Assembly: GCA_022818135.1 (NCBI GenBank)
Contig: JAFMSR010000002.1
Span: 51,915,512 to 51,979,511 of the forward strand
Origin: Saxidomus purpurata
Taxonomy: Eukaryota > Mollusca > Bivalvia > Venerida > Veneridae
Length of the DNA stretch: 64,000 bases
Direction: 5' to 3'
In this document: positions 25,206 to 39,882 of the stretch, in pieces
How the letters are laid out: the number at the start of each line of letters is the position of its first letter
How positions within the stretch are numbered: position 1 is the stretch's first letter
Program-made: the position numbers and the translations under genes
The notes under the pieces: model-generated
What the model saw: the letters and a program-made list of their open reading frames with translations, nothing else
Database searches by the model: none
What the model was told of the DNA's origin: nothing

Positions 25206-28200
25206 TCATGCATTTATTGTGTATGTTATTTTATTTACAAAAAATAGCCAAAAACTATTGACATACTTATGATTCGTCTGGACTAAGAATTCTTCACTGT
25301 ATATCGAGATATCTAACATTTGCAAACAAATGAATAGCAGAAGGATGAATACAAACATGAAGGATTATTTTTCAATTTACATGTATATTCATTGCTTGTC
25401 TATTCGCAAACAGATCGGGGGAAAAACGTAAACTATACTAAAGGCAAATTTGTTTTTTGTAGGGAACTTAATAGAACGATTATTATAATGTAAGGAAACG
25501 CTTAAGGGTGGTGCTGTCAGAATGCAAAAAGGCAAAGTCTAATGGTTATTGGAAAAAATATTAATTTGCTTGGTTGGTGGATCAAAAAAAACTTAAATTC
25601 TGCTTGAAGCATATTTAAGATAACTGACTGTGGTTAATTCATTTTAATGTCACTGCATTATCAGTTAAGTGTGTTTATTCCGAAGATAAAATAACTCATT
25701 AGAAGAAATTGAGCCACTTATGATCAATGAAACGTTATCTGTTCTGTAAAATCGGGTCATTATTTTCGTTATTTTCTTTGTTCAATACATTAGGTACCTT
25801 TGTATGACAGGAAATCTTCTCTGCTTCAAGAATAAAAAGTCCTTATTTCGATTAAAATGATTGTTTCTCTATATCTGACCTTTTGGTCATATTTTTCTGT
25901 GTGAACTAAACAATGCTGTTTGTAGAAAATAAATGTTAAGGAAAATACATATCGGTTTGTATATCACTGCGTAGAGTTTAGATGCGTAGTCGATGCGAAA
26001 GCCTGAGTGATAAACTACGAAGAATCTAAACGACAAACAGTGATGTACTAACGGGTATGTCACTCAAAAGTATAATATATATTAAAAGAATAGAGATATG
26101 TTATGGAATAGTCAAAGCTTTTGTCTGTAAATGCTTTAAGCGTTCACGTTGGACTACGGGTTGGAAGTCCAATGAACACATTTTGGATGTGAAAGTACTT
26201 GTTGATCTTATGCAAACAAAAAAATGTATTGTCGACCTGAGCGTTATTTGTACGAAACAATTCTCAGATTTATTTTTTAATTCAAAGGTACATGTTGTGT
26301 TATTTTCAAAGATACATTGCATAACAAAAAAAGCGCTCAACACTTTTTTCTTGAAGCTGCGACAGAGATGAGAATGAGTGATATATGTTTTGATAAATGG
26401 CATAATTTTAGAATTTTAAATAAAGTTCTATCATTTGCTAACAGTAAATTTTTATTCTATGTTCAAAACGTATTTTTAGTATTAAAGTAAAAATCGGACT
26501 TTAGAGATATATTCCATTCATCTGGGAAATGCTAACGCAGCATATAGTAGTGCTCAAACAAAAGAGGAATTGTAAGCTTGTAATGACAAAGAAAGTATTG
26601 CGATCTTATATCACTTGGTCAAACTCTTAACTTCTATTTCTTTTGATAAATGGATTTATAATAAAAGACGGGCAGATATGCCCGGTTGTCACGTACGATC
26701 TGGCCACTCGGATCCAAACGAGGAATCTAGTCGGGATCAACTATTTTTATAAACCTTGCTAATACGTGAACAAATAAAAGAAAAAGAACGGAAAATTTTG
26801 AAAATCAAGGATAAATCTTTCTAATAACTGGTGTATGAATAATTTATGCAGGGATTATTGAGGTACCTATATGTTTTCACTTCGACGCAAGTTTAACGGG
26901 AAACTACGTGTAGAACATATTCCACGAAGAACTGCGCCCATCACGACTTTTGTCAAATAATACGGAATATGTTGTTTAAGACAGCACAAAATCTGGTAAA
27001 AATAACTAACATCTATAGGTACATTATAAATAACTACGCGTAATAATTTGTTAAGATAGTGTGTAGCAAACTTATATCATGTCAAACTATTTTCATCATT
27101 TATCAGGGGAGATAAACGTGTATTTTCCATATCAGTAAGCGCCCCCAGATATAACTGTTTCCTCCCTTGGAGGTCCGTGGATTCAATATCAGCGAGCGGG
27201 ATCTCGCAGATAAGAATATTGCACGGCAAGCTAACACTAAGACTTTCGTTTATAAAACTTATGTCTGCACACTCATTCGGTTATAGACAATTGATATATT
27301 GATAACGTTTTGAATAGTTTGTGAATGGAACAAAAATGAAGTTTAAATCTGAAAAAAAACTTTAATTAATGTAGAATAAACTTTTTTGGTATTTTAATTG
27401 TTTACAGTTTTTATATTTTAACTTTTTATTGTTACATGTACTTGTCGTTGCTTTTGTAAATTTTAAAATGACGAGTGGACATATGTAAGGTCATCATGCA
27501 TATATAACTATATGACCTTGATAAACGTATTTTCTTGAGTTTATTTCTGTTAAACTACCATAATGATGGTACTAATAACATACTTAATAACAATCATTTC
27601 ATATTCAAGTTTTAAAGGAATGTGAAAATACCAATATAGAATAACATCAAACATACACATATTTCAAGTTGTGATAATGTGAAAGTGTTAATAATATACA
27701 CCGTGACTTTTGATTTGGGAATCTACTGTACTGTAGATAATCAAGGTCATTGCAATCAGTTTATCTCCTGATGGAATGAATTTTCAACAGCTTTGCGCAA
27801 AAGTTCTAAAGCTTTTCTTATTTTCTGAATTTTACTGTGATAACATACGCTTCAAGTTTATTTTTAAGTTCTGCGACGGACATATTAGACAATATTCGTC
27901 CTGAATCAGTGCACATATACTTAATTAATATCAATTGCTATTCTTTAAAGAAAAACAGATGTTAAGCTAATTATCACCAATAAAAATCAGCAGTGCATTT
28001 ATCTGTTATCTGTAAAATATGCCCTGTTGATATGAACTTTTGCGACAAATCTGATAGCATATATATATGTTATTACCATTAAAGCTTATCGTATTTCAAC
28101 AGCAACTGTCTTACATGACGCAATTTTTATATTACTTATTATGTAAATTTGTTTTTTAAATTATTTAATATCGAACAAGAAAATCTGTAATAAATCTAAC

Positions 28201-30021
28201 GATTTCATATTATGCTCCCACACTAGCTGGTCAGTTATATTGCCCAACTAGTAATACAATCATTTCGGTTGTAAAGAGATAAAAGATTCTTATCACAGTT
28301 GCATACTGAGATGTGGCACATCTGGTGCTAATTATTTAAAAAAGACTTTTACAATTAACAAGTTTAAAGATCCAGGAAATTAGATTACAAATAAACACAC
28401 TGAGTTTAAGTTAATTGTTTATACAATAACTATACATAAAGTAAAAATTAGTGTTCTTCCTTGATTCAGTTTAAATATTTTAAATGAGTTACACTTTTCA
28501 GTGATGAAACTCATTTTTCTCTTCTTGCAATTATCCTTTCAACCTCGTAAGTTTCTGGTAATACACCGATCTAAAACTCAAAGTGATGCCATATCAGTAT
28601 GCAAATTTTGCAATACTCGAAATTAATCGATTCTTGTTAGTTGTCTTTTCATAGTGCATTCGAATCATCTTTCCGCAGTAACGTGTCAGGAAATGACCAT
28701 ACTGCTAAAAAAAGATTTTTTAAAAAGTTTTTAACTATTTTTCTCTCAATTATGTTTTTAATAGGCAACTACCAACATTTCAACTAGACATATGTTTTAT
28801 TCATGACTTAACATCAACGATTCCTATGCAATGCTAAACACACGCAACCACTTTGTATATATTACTGACGCCGGGAAATTGTGAAAATCTTAATTTTCAA
28901 AACAATTTTGAAGCAAGAAGATTTCATCTCATTCTGTAAAAAATTAAATTTTCATAATGTATATAAGATGTACTCTCCAAAAATATCAAGGAAAAAGAAT
29001 AAGACTTTATTTTTCCGTACAAGATCATGAGTTACAATGTTAAACTGGTGTTCCGTTAAATTTGACCAAAGATGTACATGTATATAGAGTATATAGGAAA
29101 ACTAGTCACAATTTTCAAAAAGAAATTGAAGCAAGAAGATAATTAGTTAAATTGTTATAAAATATACTGTTGGAAAGACATTTAAATAAACTTTAATGTC
29201 ATATCAAGGAAAATATTGAAGTGTAAAGCTGGCTTATCAGATTCTGAGCCGCAGGGGTTCAGATACAAGGCTTATGATGAGGATTGTTCGGTATGACATA
29301 AGCCTACATTCTATGTTCTTTTGGGATATCATATTGAACTGCAGAACGCTGCACGTTACCGTAGACCTCCCTTTATGTTATCAAGTTTGGTAATATACAT
29401 GATAATAGTAACAATTATTCTCTAGACACCGTTCACAGGGAGTGAATCTTAAAAACAGCATACACGACTAGATAGTAAATTACAGCAAGGTACGATGTAA
29501 TGTTACTTATTGCAAAAGTTTGCTAAGAAACGTACTATTGTTTTGTAAAATACGTGCAAATGCCATTAGGACTTTGGCGAAACAACATCTTGTTAAAGCA
29601 ATTACCGGAAACAATTTGACCGTTTTATCCTTATTCGTCTGTAAATATGTTTTAGGGTTTAGCGCAAAATGCTGTGATTATTTTTATTGCAAATAACTTA
29701 CATTGTAAACTGCTTCGCACTTAATTATCAAATATCGTATGAAATATTTACGAAAACACAAATTAAACACAATATTACCGTGATGTCTGTATATTAAAAA
29801 TAGAACAACCTATTTGCAAATAGTGTACGTATCACTTATAATGTCGTTTTTTGATCATACACATCATACTAAATGTCAACTTCTGTTTAATGCAACTGAA
29901 TTTGCAACAAAAAGAACAAACATGGCTATTATGAGTATGCCCCCTATGATGAAGTGGCGGCATAAGATCCGCAAACTTGAAAGCGAGTTTGGGTATGACC
30001 ATTAGAAACTATGATTGTTAA
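25206..30021. other. Intron 1, nothing recognised
   Basis: Long AT-rich stretch. Frames such as those near 26057-26403 overlap on both strands and lack domain signatures or splice context. Confidence 0.45.
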
Positions 30022-30265
30022 TTAAAAGCTGTTCGCTTTCAGAATTTGCTGACAAAATTTAAATTCTTCAAAATCTCTGAAAATAACATTTTTTAGAACG
30101 AATAGCAAATTATAAGATGCCAGCATTAATTCCTGTAAAGTATATCTGTATATTTGAAATTATACGCTACTAGCATATAAGGCGTTACACACGCTTTAAT
30201 TTGAAAATCCCGATATAACCATGTTACATGTACATATGTATTGTAGGGGTACTGTTAACATATGA
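30022..30265. mobile_element. Partial TTAA MITE
   Basis: Starts TTAA-aagctgttcgctttcag, followed by 'gttaaattcttcaaa'-like and 'ttttagaacga' blocks and 'cattaattcctgtaaagtat' as in the full copies. It loses similarity after 'ggggtactgttaac', so the right end is missing. Confidence 0.6.
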
Positions 30266-30892
30266 ACTCCTTTCATTTACGGAAAAGCGACTAGTAAAAA
30301 TGTTGCAGAATACAAAGGGAAAACTTAGAAATATGTTTTAGTTCACGTGCATATGTCACTATAATCAGTTACATATAAACTAGCATTTGAATAGTAAGAG
30401 TCACAGGCATCAGTCATTGTGTATTTTGTACGTGTAGCACTGCGTCATCGGGAACTATGTTATCCGTTTGATACATAGTTTTTAGGTCATATAATGTATG
30501 CGAAAGAATCACTATTTGATTATCATATCTAAATGAACATTTGTTTAAAGATGCATTTTTTTGCATCATGATCAATGTTATTTATTGATACAGTCCCTGT
30601 AAGCTCGACAACTCCATACAAAGCTGGAAAAACTGTTGTTTACATGCTACAGGGGATAGTACAATCATGCAATTAACGAAACATAGAAATTGTGTAGGTA
30701 AAGCGTAGAAAATTTGAATATTCAGCTATAAGATCAACGTTATTATCAAATCGTTGTTAGTTGGAATTATTGACTTTATTAAGAAACAAGTTTCATAACA
30801 GATTTTATTTATACTAAACAATTATCTTATGTTTATGAACATTGCTATAAAACAAACACACGTATAAACAAACTGTTCACAGCAATCTTTGT

Positions 30893-31031
30893 CAACATCC
30901 TCTACATATCTTGTTTAAGAAGGCCTCATTGTATATAGGATTTATCACCTATTAATGTACTGCACTTAATATTTGTTATGTCTTAATGAGTTACCTTCTG
31001 AAAATAAAGAGATTATTATTATTATTATTAT
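30893..31031 (+). mobile_element. Probable LINE 3' end with (TTA)n tail
   Basis: The sequence ends ctgaaaataaagagattatt and then ATT repeats, the form of non-LTR retrotransposon 3' ends that finish in a microsatellite. No coding part is attached, so it would be a strongly 5'-truncated copy. Inference from form only. Confidence 0.45.
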
Positions 31032-31498
31032 CTTTGCTCGTAATTATTGATTAGCGTGCTTAAGGGAGACGTATACAATGAACATAATAATAATGAACAT
31101 AATAATATTAACCTCCAGACTAAACAATTTCTAGAAAAAACACAAGTTCTAGAATAAACAATCTCCAGAATAAACAAAGACGATGATTGATAACCTCGCG
31201 CCTTTCTACGGTCAACGTGTATCAATGAAATATATTAAAATATCACATATTAATTTTCCATTTTCCCTAACAAAATCTGGTACAGACATGTTTTTGCTTT
31301 TAACAATTAAAATTAATAGACAAATAGCAAGGAAAAAGGAGGAAAAAATCGTTAATCAAGAGACCAGCCAGACAAATTATTAATAATCATTTTTTTCATT
31401 TCTTTTCAAGAACACAAGTTTTATTGCAGATGACTAACGATATTTTTGTGCACTGCTTTATCAGTCATTATCGTTTGATCAGTAGGTACATGTTGTCC

Positions 31499-31859
31499 TT
31501 AAAGCTGCTCGCTCTCAGATTTTGGTAAAAAAAATAAAGTTCTTCAAACTGTATGTAAATAACGTATTTTAGAACATATATAGTCATATAAAAAGGCTCC
31601 AGTATAAATTCCTGTCACGTTTATCTCTACATTTCAAAAAATACGCAACAAAATTCAAAAGCGTTGCAAACGCTTTTGAAATTCGACTATAAACATATAG
31701 TGTAGTGGTGCCGTGTAACCGACTTTTCATTCAATCTGCAAATTTCTATTAGAATTTGCCTATTTTTTTATTCGCCTTTAGTTTTATATTTATGTATAAT
31801 TATGTCAATTTTTAAAAAAAATATTTTTTTCAACGGTAACTGAGAGCGAGCAGCTTTAA
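31499..31859. mobile_element. TTAA-flanked MITE, full-length copy
   Basis: TTAA at 31499-31502 and 31856-31859. Perfect 16-bp terminal inverted repeats AGCTGCTCGCTCTCAG/CTGAGAGCGAGCAGCT. An internal palindrome (caaaagcgttgcaaacgctt) lies near the middle. No protein frame. It is the best-preserved member with 41178-41548, and TTAA flanks are typical of piggyBac-type elements. Confidence 0.9.
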
Positions 31860-32027
31860 TAACCAGTTTCAGATAGTACAACTGGCCGATTAAACGTGGG
31901 TTTGTGTTTTCTCTATTTTCCAGTACAAGTAATAATTTTTCTACGGTAGTAAGTATAATAACTACTTTTGGTCTCAATCAGTAGTAAATAGTGCTACGTT
32001 TTTCAGCTATTATAGTTTCTTTTATTA

Positions 32028-32130
32028 GCTCACCGGACCATGAAGTGGTCATGGTGAGCTTTTAGGACAGTCGAATGTCCGGTGTCTGTTGTCCGTCATA
32101 GGCCTACGTCCGTCCGTCCGTCCACAATTA
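32028..32130 (+). mobile_element. Hairpin terminus with CCGT tract
   Basis: The palindrome agctcaccggaccatgaagt and its pairing half (to 32061) is followed by a gtccgtccgtccgtcc tract at 32107-32125. This is the left end of a pearl-like element whose body is not clearly preserved. Confidence 0.65.
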
Positions 32131-32194
32131 GTTTGTTCAAACTCTAGCATCTACATTTTTAAACAATCATAATGAAAGTTTAACACGATGTATA

Positions 32195-32352
32195 TGGCCA
32201 CAATGTCATAAGTGCATTAGAGACAGGACTATGTACTTAATGTAATAAGCGCATTAAAGACAGGAATATGTACATTTGTACTAAATGCCATAAGTGCATT
32301 AAAGACAGGACTATGTACTAAATGTAATAAGTGCAATAAAGACAGGAATATG
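32195..32352. repeat. Short tandem repeat, about 40-50-bp units
   Basis: Four diverged units share 'aatg(t/c)cataagtgcatta' and 'agacaggactatgta'. Confidence 0.85.
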
Positions 32353-34229
32353 TATCAACTAATTTATTTTCGGTTCAATTCAATTTTAATTTTAGTTAAC
32401 TTAACCCACTTACTGCTGAAATCAAAATAACAAGACATTTTATTGACCCTGTTTTTTATAGAGACTAACATATTGACAGTAGACTGTTAATTTCTAGAAA
32501 TAATAATGTTGGGTCGATGACTTGGTGTTTCCCATATTATCGGTACAATATCAAAGCAAGATGCTAAATGCAGAATTCGCTGGTTTTATATCCGCACAAT
32601 TCTCCTTGTAATAAAGTCTGAATTTAGTAAATGTCTCAATTTTTGAGAAATGACTATTTGTGTATTTGTATTTGGTATATGGCAAAATTTGTCAATGAAG
32701 TCACATAATGTGAGGTCAAAAAAAATCTCAAAAATGGTCAATCTTTTTGAACTAAAATCGTCCTATTGTGTCTAACTTTGTTTTTTTCCAGTTAAATTAT
32801 AATTTTTGAAATATAACAAATGTAAATTTCCGAAAGCGCAAAAATCCAAAACCTCACCTAGTCCAGTGACCCCCCCCAAAGAAAAACAAACCCTCACCAG
32901 TGAGCCGCCCCCTACCTTAAGTGTATTCTTCATGTGATTGGACATCTACTGAAAAGTACGGGAAACGTCATTATGATGTCCGATGTAAGTGACGTCATTT
33001 CCTGAAACTTTGTTATTAGGGATTTCATTTCTAAGTTTGTCATACAGATGGTCAACATGTAAATTACAAAAGTGCAGACACATTTCTTGAAAAAGGCAGT
33101 ATTGCCGAAACTTTGAATTAAAGAGTTGTTTTAAACAAAATAATAGTTAATATACTTATTATTCCCTGCGGTCAATTTCGGGTCAGCTCATACACTAGAT
33201 CTACGTTACGTGCCACGAGGCCAAGTTTGGGCCAATATTAAATATGTTGTTTAGATATAAGATATTTGTTTGAAGGAAGGATATTTTAATTACAATGATA
33301 ATATTGGACGAGAGAAGGATAGTTTCAGAAAAGTCATGTGTACATTTTTATGACAACGTGTACATTTTTATGACAACGTGATGACGTCATTTATTTTGGC
33401 ACGAAATCTCGACCGATTTGCACCATTGCCTGCATGATGTCAAGCTTAGAGTATATCCATCAGAGGATTACAATTGTCGTGCGTTTCGCATAAAACAGAA
33501 GCAACATCTTGATGTAATCAATCTCTATTTCCTCCTGTACTTTCCTACTTGAAGATGTAGTAGATCTAGTATTGGTAAGAAAAATCGTTCGACAACCAAA
33601 TACGCATACTTTCGCATTTCATAAACAAACTGAGAAGTTTAGTCCAGACTGAACGAACATAGAAATATAAGTCTGACCACACACAGTAAATTTCTCCCAA
33701 AAACCTAAACAACGAATATATAGATTTACTGTCTGTAGATTTCCATCTAATTTCGAATATTTACGGGACAGCAATTATAATAGTTTATGTCATGAGCACG
33801 ATGTTCAGATAAACATATCCGTCACCGAGGGTAACTGTTTGGCGGGAAAGAGGCTCTGCGTATATTTTCTCCAAAGATGATTTAGTGTTGGGACTTGTTG
33901 TTTTGCGCATCTTCTGATGCTGTTTTGATTGATAAGTTAAACGTACGGGTACAGACCGTGTTCGTTTTTAACTGTGGGATAATTCTGGACAAAAAATCAG
34001 AGGTATCGTTCTTTGGTAAACTAGTTTCCCTTATGATGCCAAAGAATTGTTCTCAGCTTAAAAGGCTGAAACTTTAATGGTTTATGAATAAAGTTGCAGG
34101 TTAAACCTTCGGACGGACGAACGACGGACAACACCATCACTTTAATGTCTAAATGCTATAGATTGCGACACAAAATACAATGAATACTGTTGAACAACTT
34201 TTTTCTACAATTGGCACCTTTTTTACATG
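32353..34229. other. Intron 1, mostly featureless
   Basis: A 20-bp direct duplication (gtgtacatttttatgacaac) lies at about 33338-33378. A gacggacgaacgacggac tract near 34113 may be the eroded end of a hairpin-type repeat. No exon recognised. Confidence 0.45.
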
Positions 34230-34360
34230 TGTGACAAATACGCTTAAAATGATTCGAACGTATACTTTACACATGTTATGAAATGTGTGTGATATATACG
34301 GTCGAATTGTTCACACATATGAAGTATTCGGTCAAATATGTCACACATTTTGTAAAAGAT
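34230..34360. mobile_element. Fragment related to the 20218-21930 TIR element
   Basis: Contains 'gtgtgatatatacggtcgaa' and 'tattcggtcaaatatgtcac', words found in the subterminal repeats of the larger element. Confidence 0.5.
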
Positions 34361-34881
34361 ACAACAAATCAGCCCAGTACAATCACGTCCACTGGGAAGA
34401 GATAATTTGAGATACAAAGTTTATTAACTGATACTTCAAATAACTTGAATGTGCTATGAATGTATGTATATATATTTGTCTTTGAAAAATAAACAGGGTT
34501 ACCCAATTACTGGGTCCTCAAACAAAAAAAAACAAAACAAAAAAAAAAAAAAAAGTTTATTAACTGAAATAAAATATAGTCAGTCTCTTTGACCGGAGGA
34601 AATCTAGCAAATCAATTCTGTGATAACAAAACATTCTCTACACTAAAATACATGTAAACATCCTTTTGGTACAAGGTCGAGGTTTTCGAGGATCGAGGCT
34701 TAGACCAGAATCACGCGAGAATTTGCGTGAGTTATTTTTTAAACACAGGAAACAAGATAGTATTTGATCAAACAAACAACAAAATAAAGCAAAAATCTAG
34801 TGTAATTACTCGGTGAAACTGCATGTCGAAAGAAAAAAATAATTTGTTAGCATGTATCTAATTACGGAAACCACTGTTAAA

Positions 34882-35892
34882 AATCAAAGCGCTGTTAGCG
34901 CTGAAGGCCTGGGGGCTATAGGTTAACTCCCCTAAAAACAACTTTTGACCTACGTGTTTTGCGCCGAATCTTACCGAATGCGCGGGTCGAAATGTGCAGA
35001 GGACGAAATTCAATATATGACACAGAATGAATGATTCACAAATATATGGGTGGCAGGGAAGTTTGTTTTATTATAAAACGTACGTTAAATGAAAAATAAT
35101 CACATAGTCAACATTATAAAATGTTTAAGCCAATAAAAATAATTCGATCTGCGCTTTGTACAACTTCAAGCGATATGATCTGATGATGTGGATCGAAAAT
35201 TATTGTGTACCAAGGACAAGACCTTGAAACAGAAATAAACAAAGCAATACCAGCAATAAAATATAAATACAGTACTGTACAATGTGTATAACAGAGAAAA
35301 CCAAAAATGATTATGGGTTATCTTGTAGTCGTAATTGGTGGAACCGTTCACTGGGCCTTGACATGCAGCGTCCTCGATAAATGGCGGGTGATTTTGATCA
35401 CGTGAGTTCCTTCTCGGGAATGTATGTAAATTATATCTTTTTTAGAGACATTTAATTTTAGGTAAATATATATGTAATCATTCGTAAAAAACAAAGTTGT
35501 CAATGAAATAACATCGGAAATTTGAAAATCAAACTACAAACTCTTATATCGAGCTTCGTACGTTTTCGTAAATTTCCGTACATATCCGTACTTTTCCGTG
35601 ATATGCATATGATTATCTTCAGCTCACAGCGCATTAATTTCTAAAACAGAAAAAATGTGTAATGCAGCCCGTAAGCTATATACCTCCCTGCAGTCGTTTG
35701 AAGTTTTATGTACTGTTTTTATTTGTAATATGTTCTTATCATATGCGACATTCAAACAGACGATTGATCTGGTCTGTTCCGCATAGCGCATGTTTACAGT
35801 TGCTATTTGAACATAGCACAGTTAAACTTCTTGCAGTGTTTGAAATGTTGTGTACTAACTTAGGCCTAGGGGACGTTCAGTCCCCAGGCCAA
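34882..35892 (+). mobile_element. 1-kb hairpin-ended dispersed element, copy B
   Basis: Same orientation as copy A. It begins aatcaaagcgctgttagcgc and ends in the ggggacgttcagtccccagg palindrome. Small deletions distinguish it, for example near 35617 and 35783. Its minus-strand frame has substitutions relative to copy A. Confidence 0.85.
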
Positions 35893-36735
35893 TGATATCA
35901 TATTCATTTAAAGCTTCTCGTTCGCAGCATCGGGTGATTTTTGTATCATGCAACTAGAACTAAATCTGACCGAAAACACCTGTCCGATATTTTAAAATGT
36001 TATCAAGTCAGTGTTATGATAACACTTTTTAACCACGCCCACATGCCTGACTACTTTCAGTTCAACAATCAGGTTCGGGACTTCTCAAGAGCAAATACAG
36101 AGAGAAACAAACCAAAATATTTCATTTATCCTATCATTTTTGTATTTTATCGTAGAAATCATGTTTTATGGTGTATTTCTTGCATAAAATACTGCATAGA
36201 TAAATCGATTGTATGAACAAACAGCTCAGCACAAAGAAAACAAATGAGAAAACGTTGATTTTCCTTTTTTCATCACCTTCCAATTTTAACAGTAAGTTCT
36301 TAATATTACGCGTATGAAATGGCATGAGCTACATACATTTGTATCAAAAGTGGAAACTGCCTTTAACCCGTTAACTATTCACCCAGCAACCCGTATGTTG
36401 TTTGTTTACAATTAGAATACACCAGACTGAGTGTTGTTGTTGTTGTGCCAACGCCGCCATTTTGAAAATGTATACATGTGTATTACTTGGACATTCTTGC
36501 GCGTGTGTCTTTGCAAACATTTCGTTGACAACGTAATATCATAACATAAAACAATAAAACATTTATAAATATTATCATGAAGATAATTATAAAATTATAT
36601 TTATGTCGTTTTTATCTTTTTTTCGATGCACATGTAATTATTTGAAATCTTTTATTTTTACAAATACCGTATTTATTCTATTTTAGTCCTCTTGAAATGA
36701 AAAAGATATTGTATGAAGATTTTGTATGATAAATA

Positions 36736-36853
36736 GAATATTAGTCAACTGTCTTTTGACAACATGTGATATAAGGTTCGGCAGGAGCTCAGCTGGCCGC
36801 ATACACCTCATTTAATATCACCTGCTATCAAAAGACAGTTACTGTAGCCTAAT
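36736..36853. repeat. Long imperfect hairpin
   Basis: gaatattag...actgtcttttga on the left pairs with tcaaaagacagt...taatattc on the right, with an atgtgatat/atatcac inner stem around a GC-richer loop. Probably a small MITE. Confidence 0.7.
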
Positions 36854-36887
36854 ATTCTCTATATATACTTAACCATACACTGTAAAA

Positions 36888-37085
36888 GTAATGGCTAGAA
36901 TCAACAACACAAGTATTAGAAGATTTACAAAGTAATTGAGAAAATCTGTTGAAAATGTTGGTGAGTTCGGCACCGCTGTACTATAACATAATAATGTTTA
37001 TAATTTCAAAAGCGTTTGCCACGCTTGTAAATATATAGCGTATAGAAGAACTTTACAGGAATTTAGTGTCAAGCGTATAAATTAC
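36888..37085. mobile_element. Partial TTAA MITE (reverse orientation)
   Basis: Shares 'gtaatggctagaatcaacaa', 'ggcaccgctgtacta', 'atttcaaaagcgttt' and 'tttacaggaattta' with 17742-18131 and 41549-41828. No intact termini. Confidence 0.65.
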
Positions 37086-38974
37086 GTATGAAGCGTCTCA
37101 AAATATCCTTTGTCTTCGTGAATCATTTGTATTGTCCTGTAATATCATGTTAATAATGTTAAGAATATAAGTTGTACTGAACATGCGAAAGACCGTCCTA
37201 TTATATTCGGTACTTTTGTGAAAGAACTTTAGTGTTGGCACAGGATCGTTTTACATTACATATACTTCTTTTATTTTTATCTTTAAATTACAAAATTAAG
37301 ACTCTACTATCTCTGCTGGTGTATAAGAGTGAAAATTTGCTTCACTGAAAAGTCAGGCATTCATGGCTAACTTGAAAACATTACTTAGAAGGTTCACTCA
37401 CAGACATATATCTCCAACTTTCACCGATACATCGTCAGCTAAAATGTAATGTTAGTAGTAGTTTTACTATTTAGAAATCGGTCTTTGACAATGTTCAGCG
37501 TTGAGCACCTGAATAACTTAGTTTTCATGGAACCTTACTGTACTGTAAGAGACAAATGCTGATCGATAACGAATATTTCAAATATATCAATTCAGATATA
37601 TGTACCATTTATTGGATAACAAAATTTAATGAGTCTGTTTCACATTTACATTGAATGTGGCAAACATGAGTTAACTTCCTCTGAATTCATCAGTATTGTC
37701 TCTAGAGAGTTCATCCTACAAAGGATAATGTTTTTATTGAAATCCTATTTCTTATAGTGGGAAGGAAATGTCTCAGATTTTTTATTAATTTAGAAATGTC
37801 TGTTTATTGCAGTTGAAGACATTGGGAGGTCGATGTCATTGCTCCTGTTAAACATCATTTGGCAATGAAAATTAATCTTATTGGTCAACCTATTGTAAAA
37901 TCTGTCTTTAAAACTGAAGGGATTGCAATGATCGCTGACAGTTTCTTAGCGTTTTCTAGCGAATAGACTCGTATAAAGATACCATCATGTTTGTGTACAA
38001 GAAAAACCTAACTGCGTTCTACTGCTTTTTTGTATTTCACCTTTTGCCCGAAATTCTGATTTAGTTTTATTGGTTATTACAGGAATTTTTTTTATAAAAA
38101 AATTCGTTTTTTGTACGCATGTACAAAGTTGTAAATTATCACTAACTTGCTGTAAGAATAAGTTTATAATGCAGCTACAGTAAAATGTTCTTCATTTGAA
38201 AATAGTTTATTTCAATCACTTACTAGATAAGTGTTCATCTAGTGGAACAAATTAATTTTCTTTACGGTTGTACGGTTGTACTCAGTCTGCAATTGCTTGG
38301 TTGTAATCGTCTTAAAACGACTTATATGATACAGATCTTGTACAATAAATTAATGTTCTAATACCCAAACATTGTTGTGATGTTGTGAAAGAAATCGATC
38401 AAATTGATGCGACATACGAAATCGTCTTAAAGAATTATTTGTCAAACGTAACAAATCAATGCTCTCTGAAGGCATTATGGCATGGAGCTTGCAACATTCC
38501 AGTGGGATATACATGACTATAGTAATGATAGGTTACTGGATTGCATTAAAGAACAATTACGTAATGGAAGACGCTAACGGGATTGCATTTATAAACATAG
38601 CAGATAGGAAGAAAAAGTACATAAGGAATTGCATTTGCAAAGGACAACTTTTGAATGGTTTGAATTTTAATCATCAATGAATCAGTTCTCCTACAACGTT
38701 TTCTTCTCGGGATGGTTAATCAACTGCGCTGGCGTAAACCAGCGCGGAAGATCTTTTAAAACCTAATAAGTTTCGCTTCTCCAATGCATCGTAGTATTTA
38801 GAGTTTATAAAGCTAAGTACAGTTTATAAAAGCATGATAATTACGTTACCATATGTAAATTCTGATTAACAAAACATATTTTCCAAGAAACGACTACAAG
38901 CCCGTTAGAATACATGTATCTTGAAAACAATTAATGCATAAAGGTTTAAGTACATTACAAGCTCCTTATGTTCA
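37086..38974. other. Intron 1, nothing recognised
   Basis: AT-rich. The frame at 38459-38680 has no recognisable domain. Confidence 0.45.
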
Positions 38975-39149
38975 CAAAGCAAAGCATTCTAATTGGTTTC
39001 TATGGTCAAAATTTTTTATTAAGATATCAGGCAAATCGTTTGTATAGACGTGCATTTTTACAGTTTGTATCCTGGTGACCGTAAGTGCTAAATATGTCTG
39101 CAGAGCCAACTTTGTTGCGAAAATTATCAACGAAACGACATCTCCTCTG

Positions 39150-39745
39150 AATCCACAGGGCAAATGTTAATGAAACTTGGTAGGTGCATGAAGCTCTACC
39201 AAAATTGTTCAGACAATGCCATTCCATGCAGAACTCTGGTTGCTATAGCAAAACAAAAGGAAGCACTTTAATCTTCTTCTCTGAAACTACAAGGTCTAGA
39301 GCTTAGATATTCGGCATGTACATTGTAGCATCGTCTAGTGAACCTCTACCAAATTATGATCCCGGGTTAAAATTGACCCCGTTCGGGGGTTTGGCATGTA
39401 AAAAGGAAAAACTTTAAAAAATCTTCTCCTTCAAAATCACAAGGTTTAGAGCCTAGATATTTAGTGTGTAACAGTGTCCAGTGGACATCTTTAAAGTGTG
39501 TTCAAATCCTGCCCCAAGGGTCAAAATTTACGCTACCCAGGGGGTCGTTTGTTATAGAAAAATCTGCTTTTCTTAGAATACAAGGCCTAGAGCTTAAATA
39601 TTTAGTATGTAACATCCTCTTGTGGTCTTCCACCTACTTTGTTCAAATCATGCCTCCGAGGTCAAAATTGACTACACCCACCAATCAAGTGCACATGTAC
39701 TTAGATGAGCGATATAGGGCCATCCTGGCCCTCTTGTTTTCAGGT
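39150..39745. mobile_element. Bivalve 'gcgatatagggccatcctggccctct' type repeat
   Basis: Three diverged units contain 'cacaaggtctagagcttaga', 'catgta...gcatcgtctagtg' and 'aaaattgaccc'. The right edge is agcgatatagggccatcctg. Reverse or related orientation to the copy at 61413-62705. Confidence 0.7.
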
Positions 39746-39882
39746 ACCCTTTTTACCGGGAAATGATTTATATGATAATAATACATTGTATCTGTTTTAG
39801 CGAAGTGTGTCGTCTTATTATCTATGATTTAGAGTTTTGATGTGTCGTAATAAAGTACGAAGGCCGTGAAAGAATCTATGGA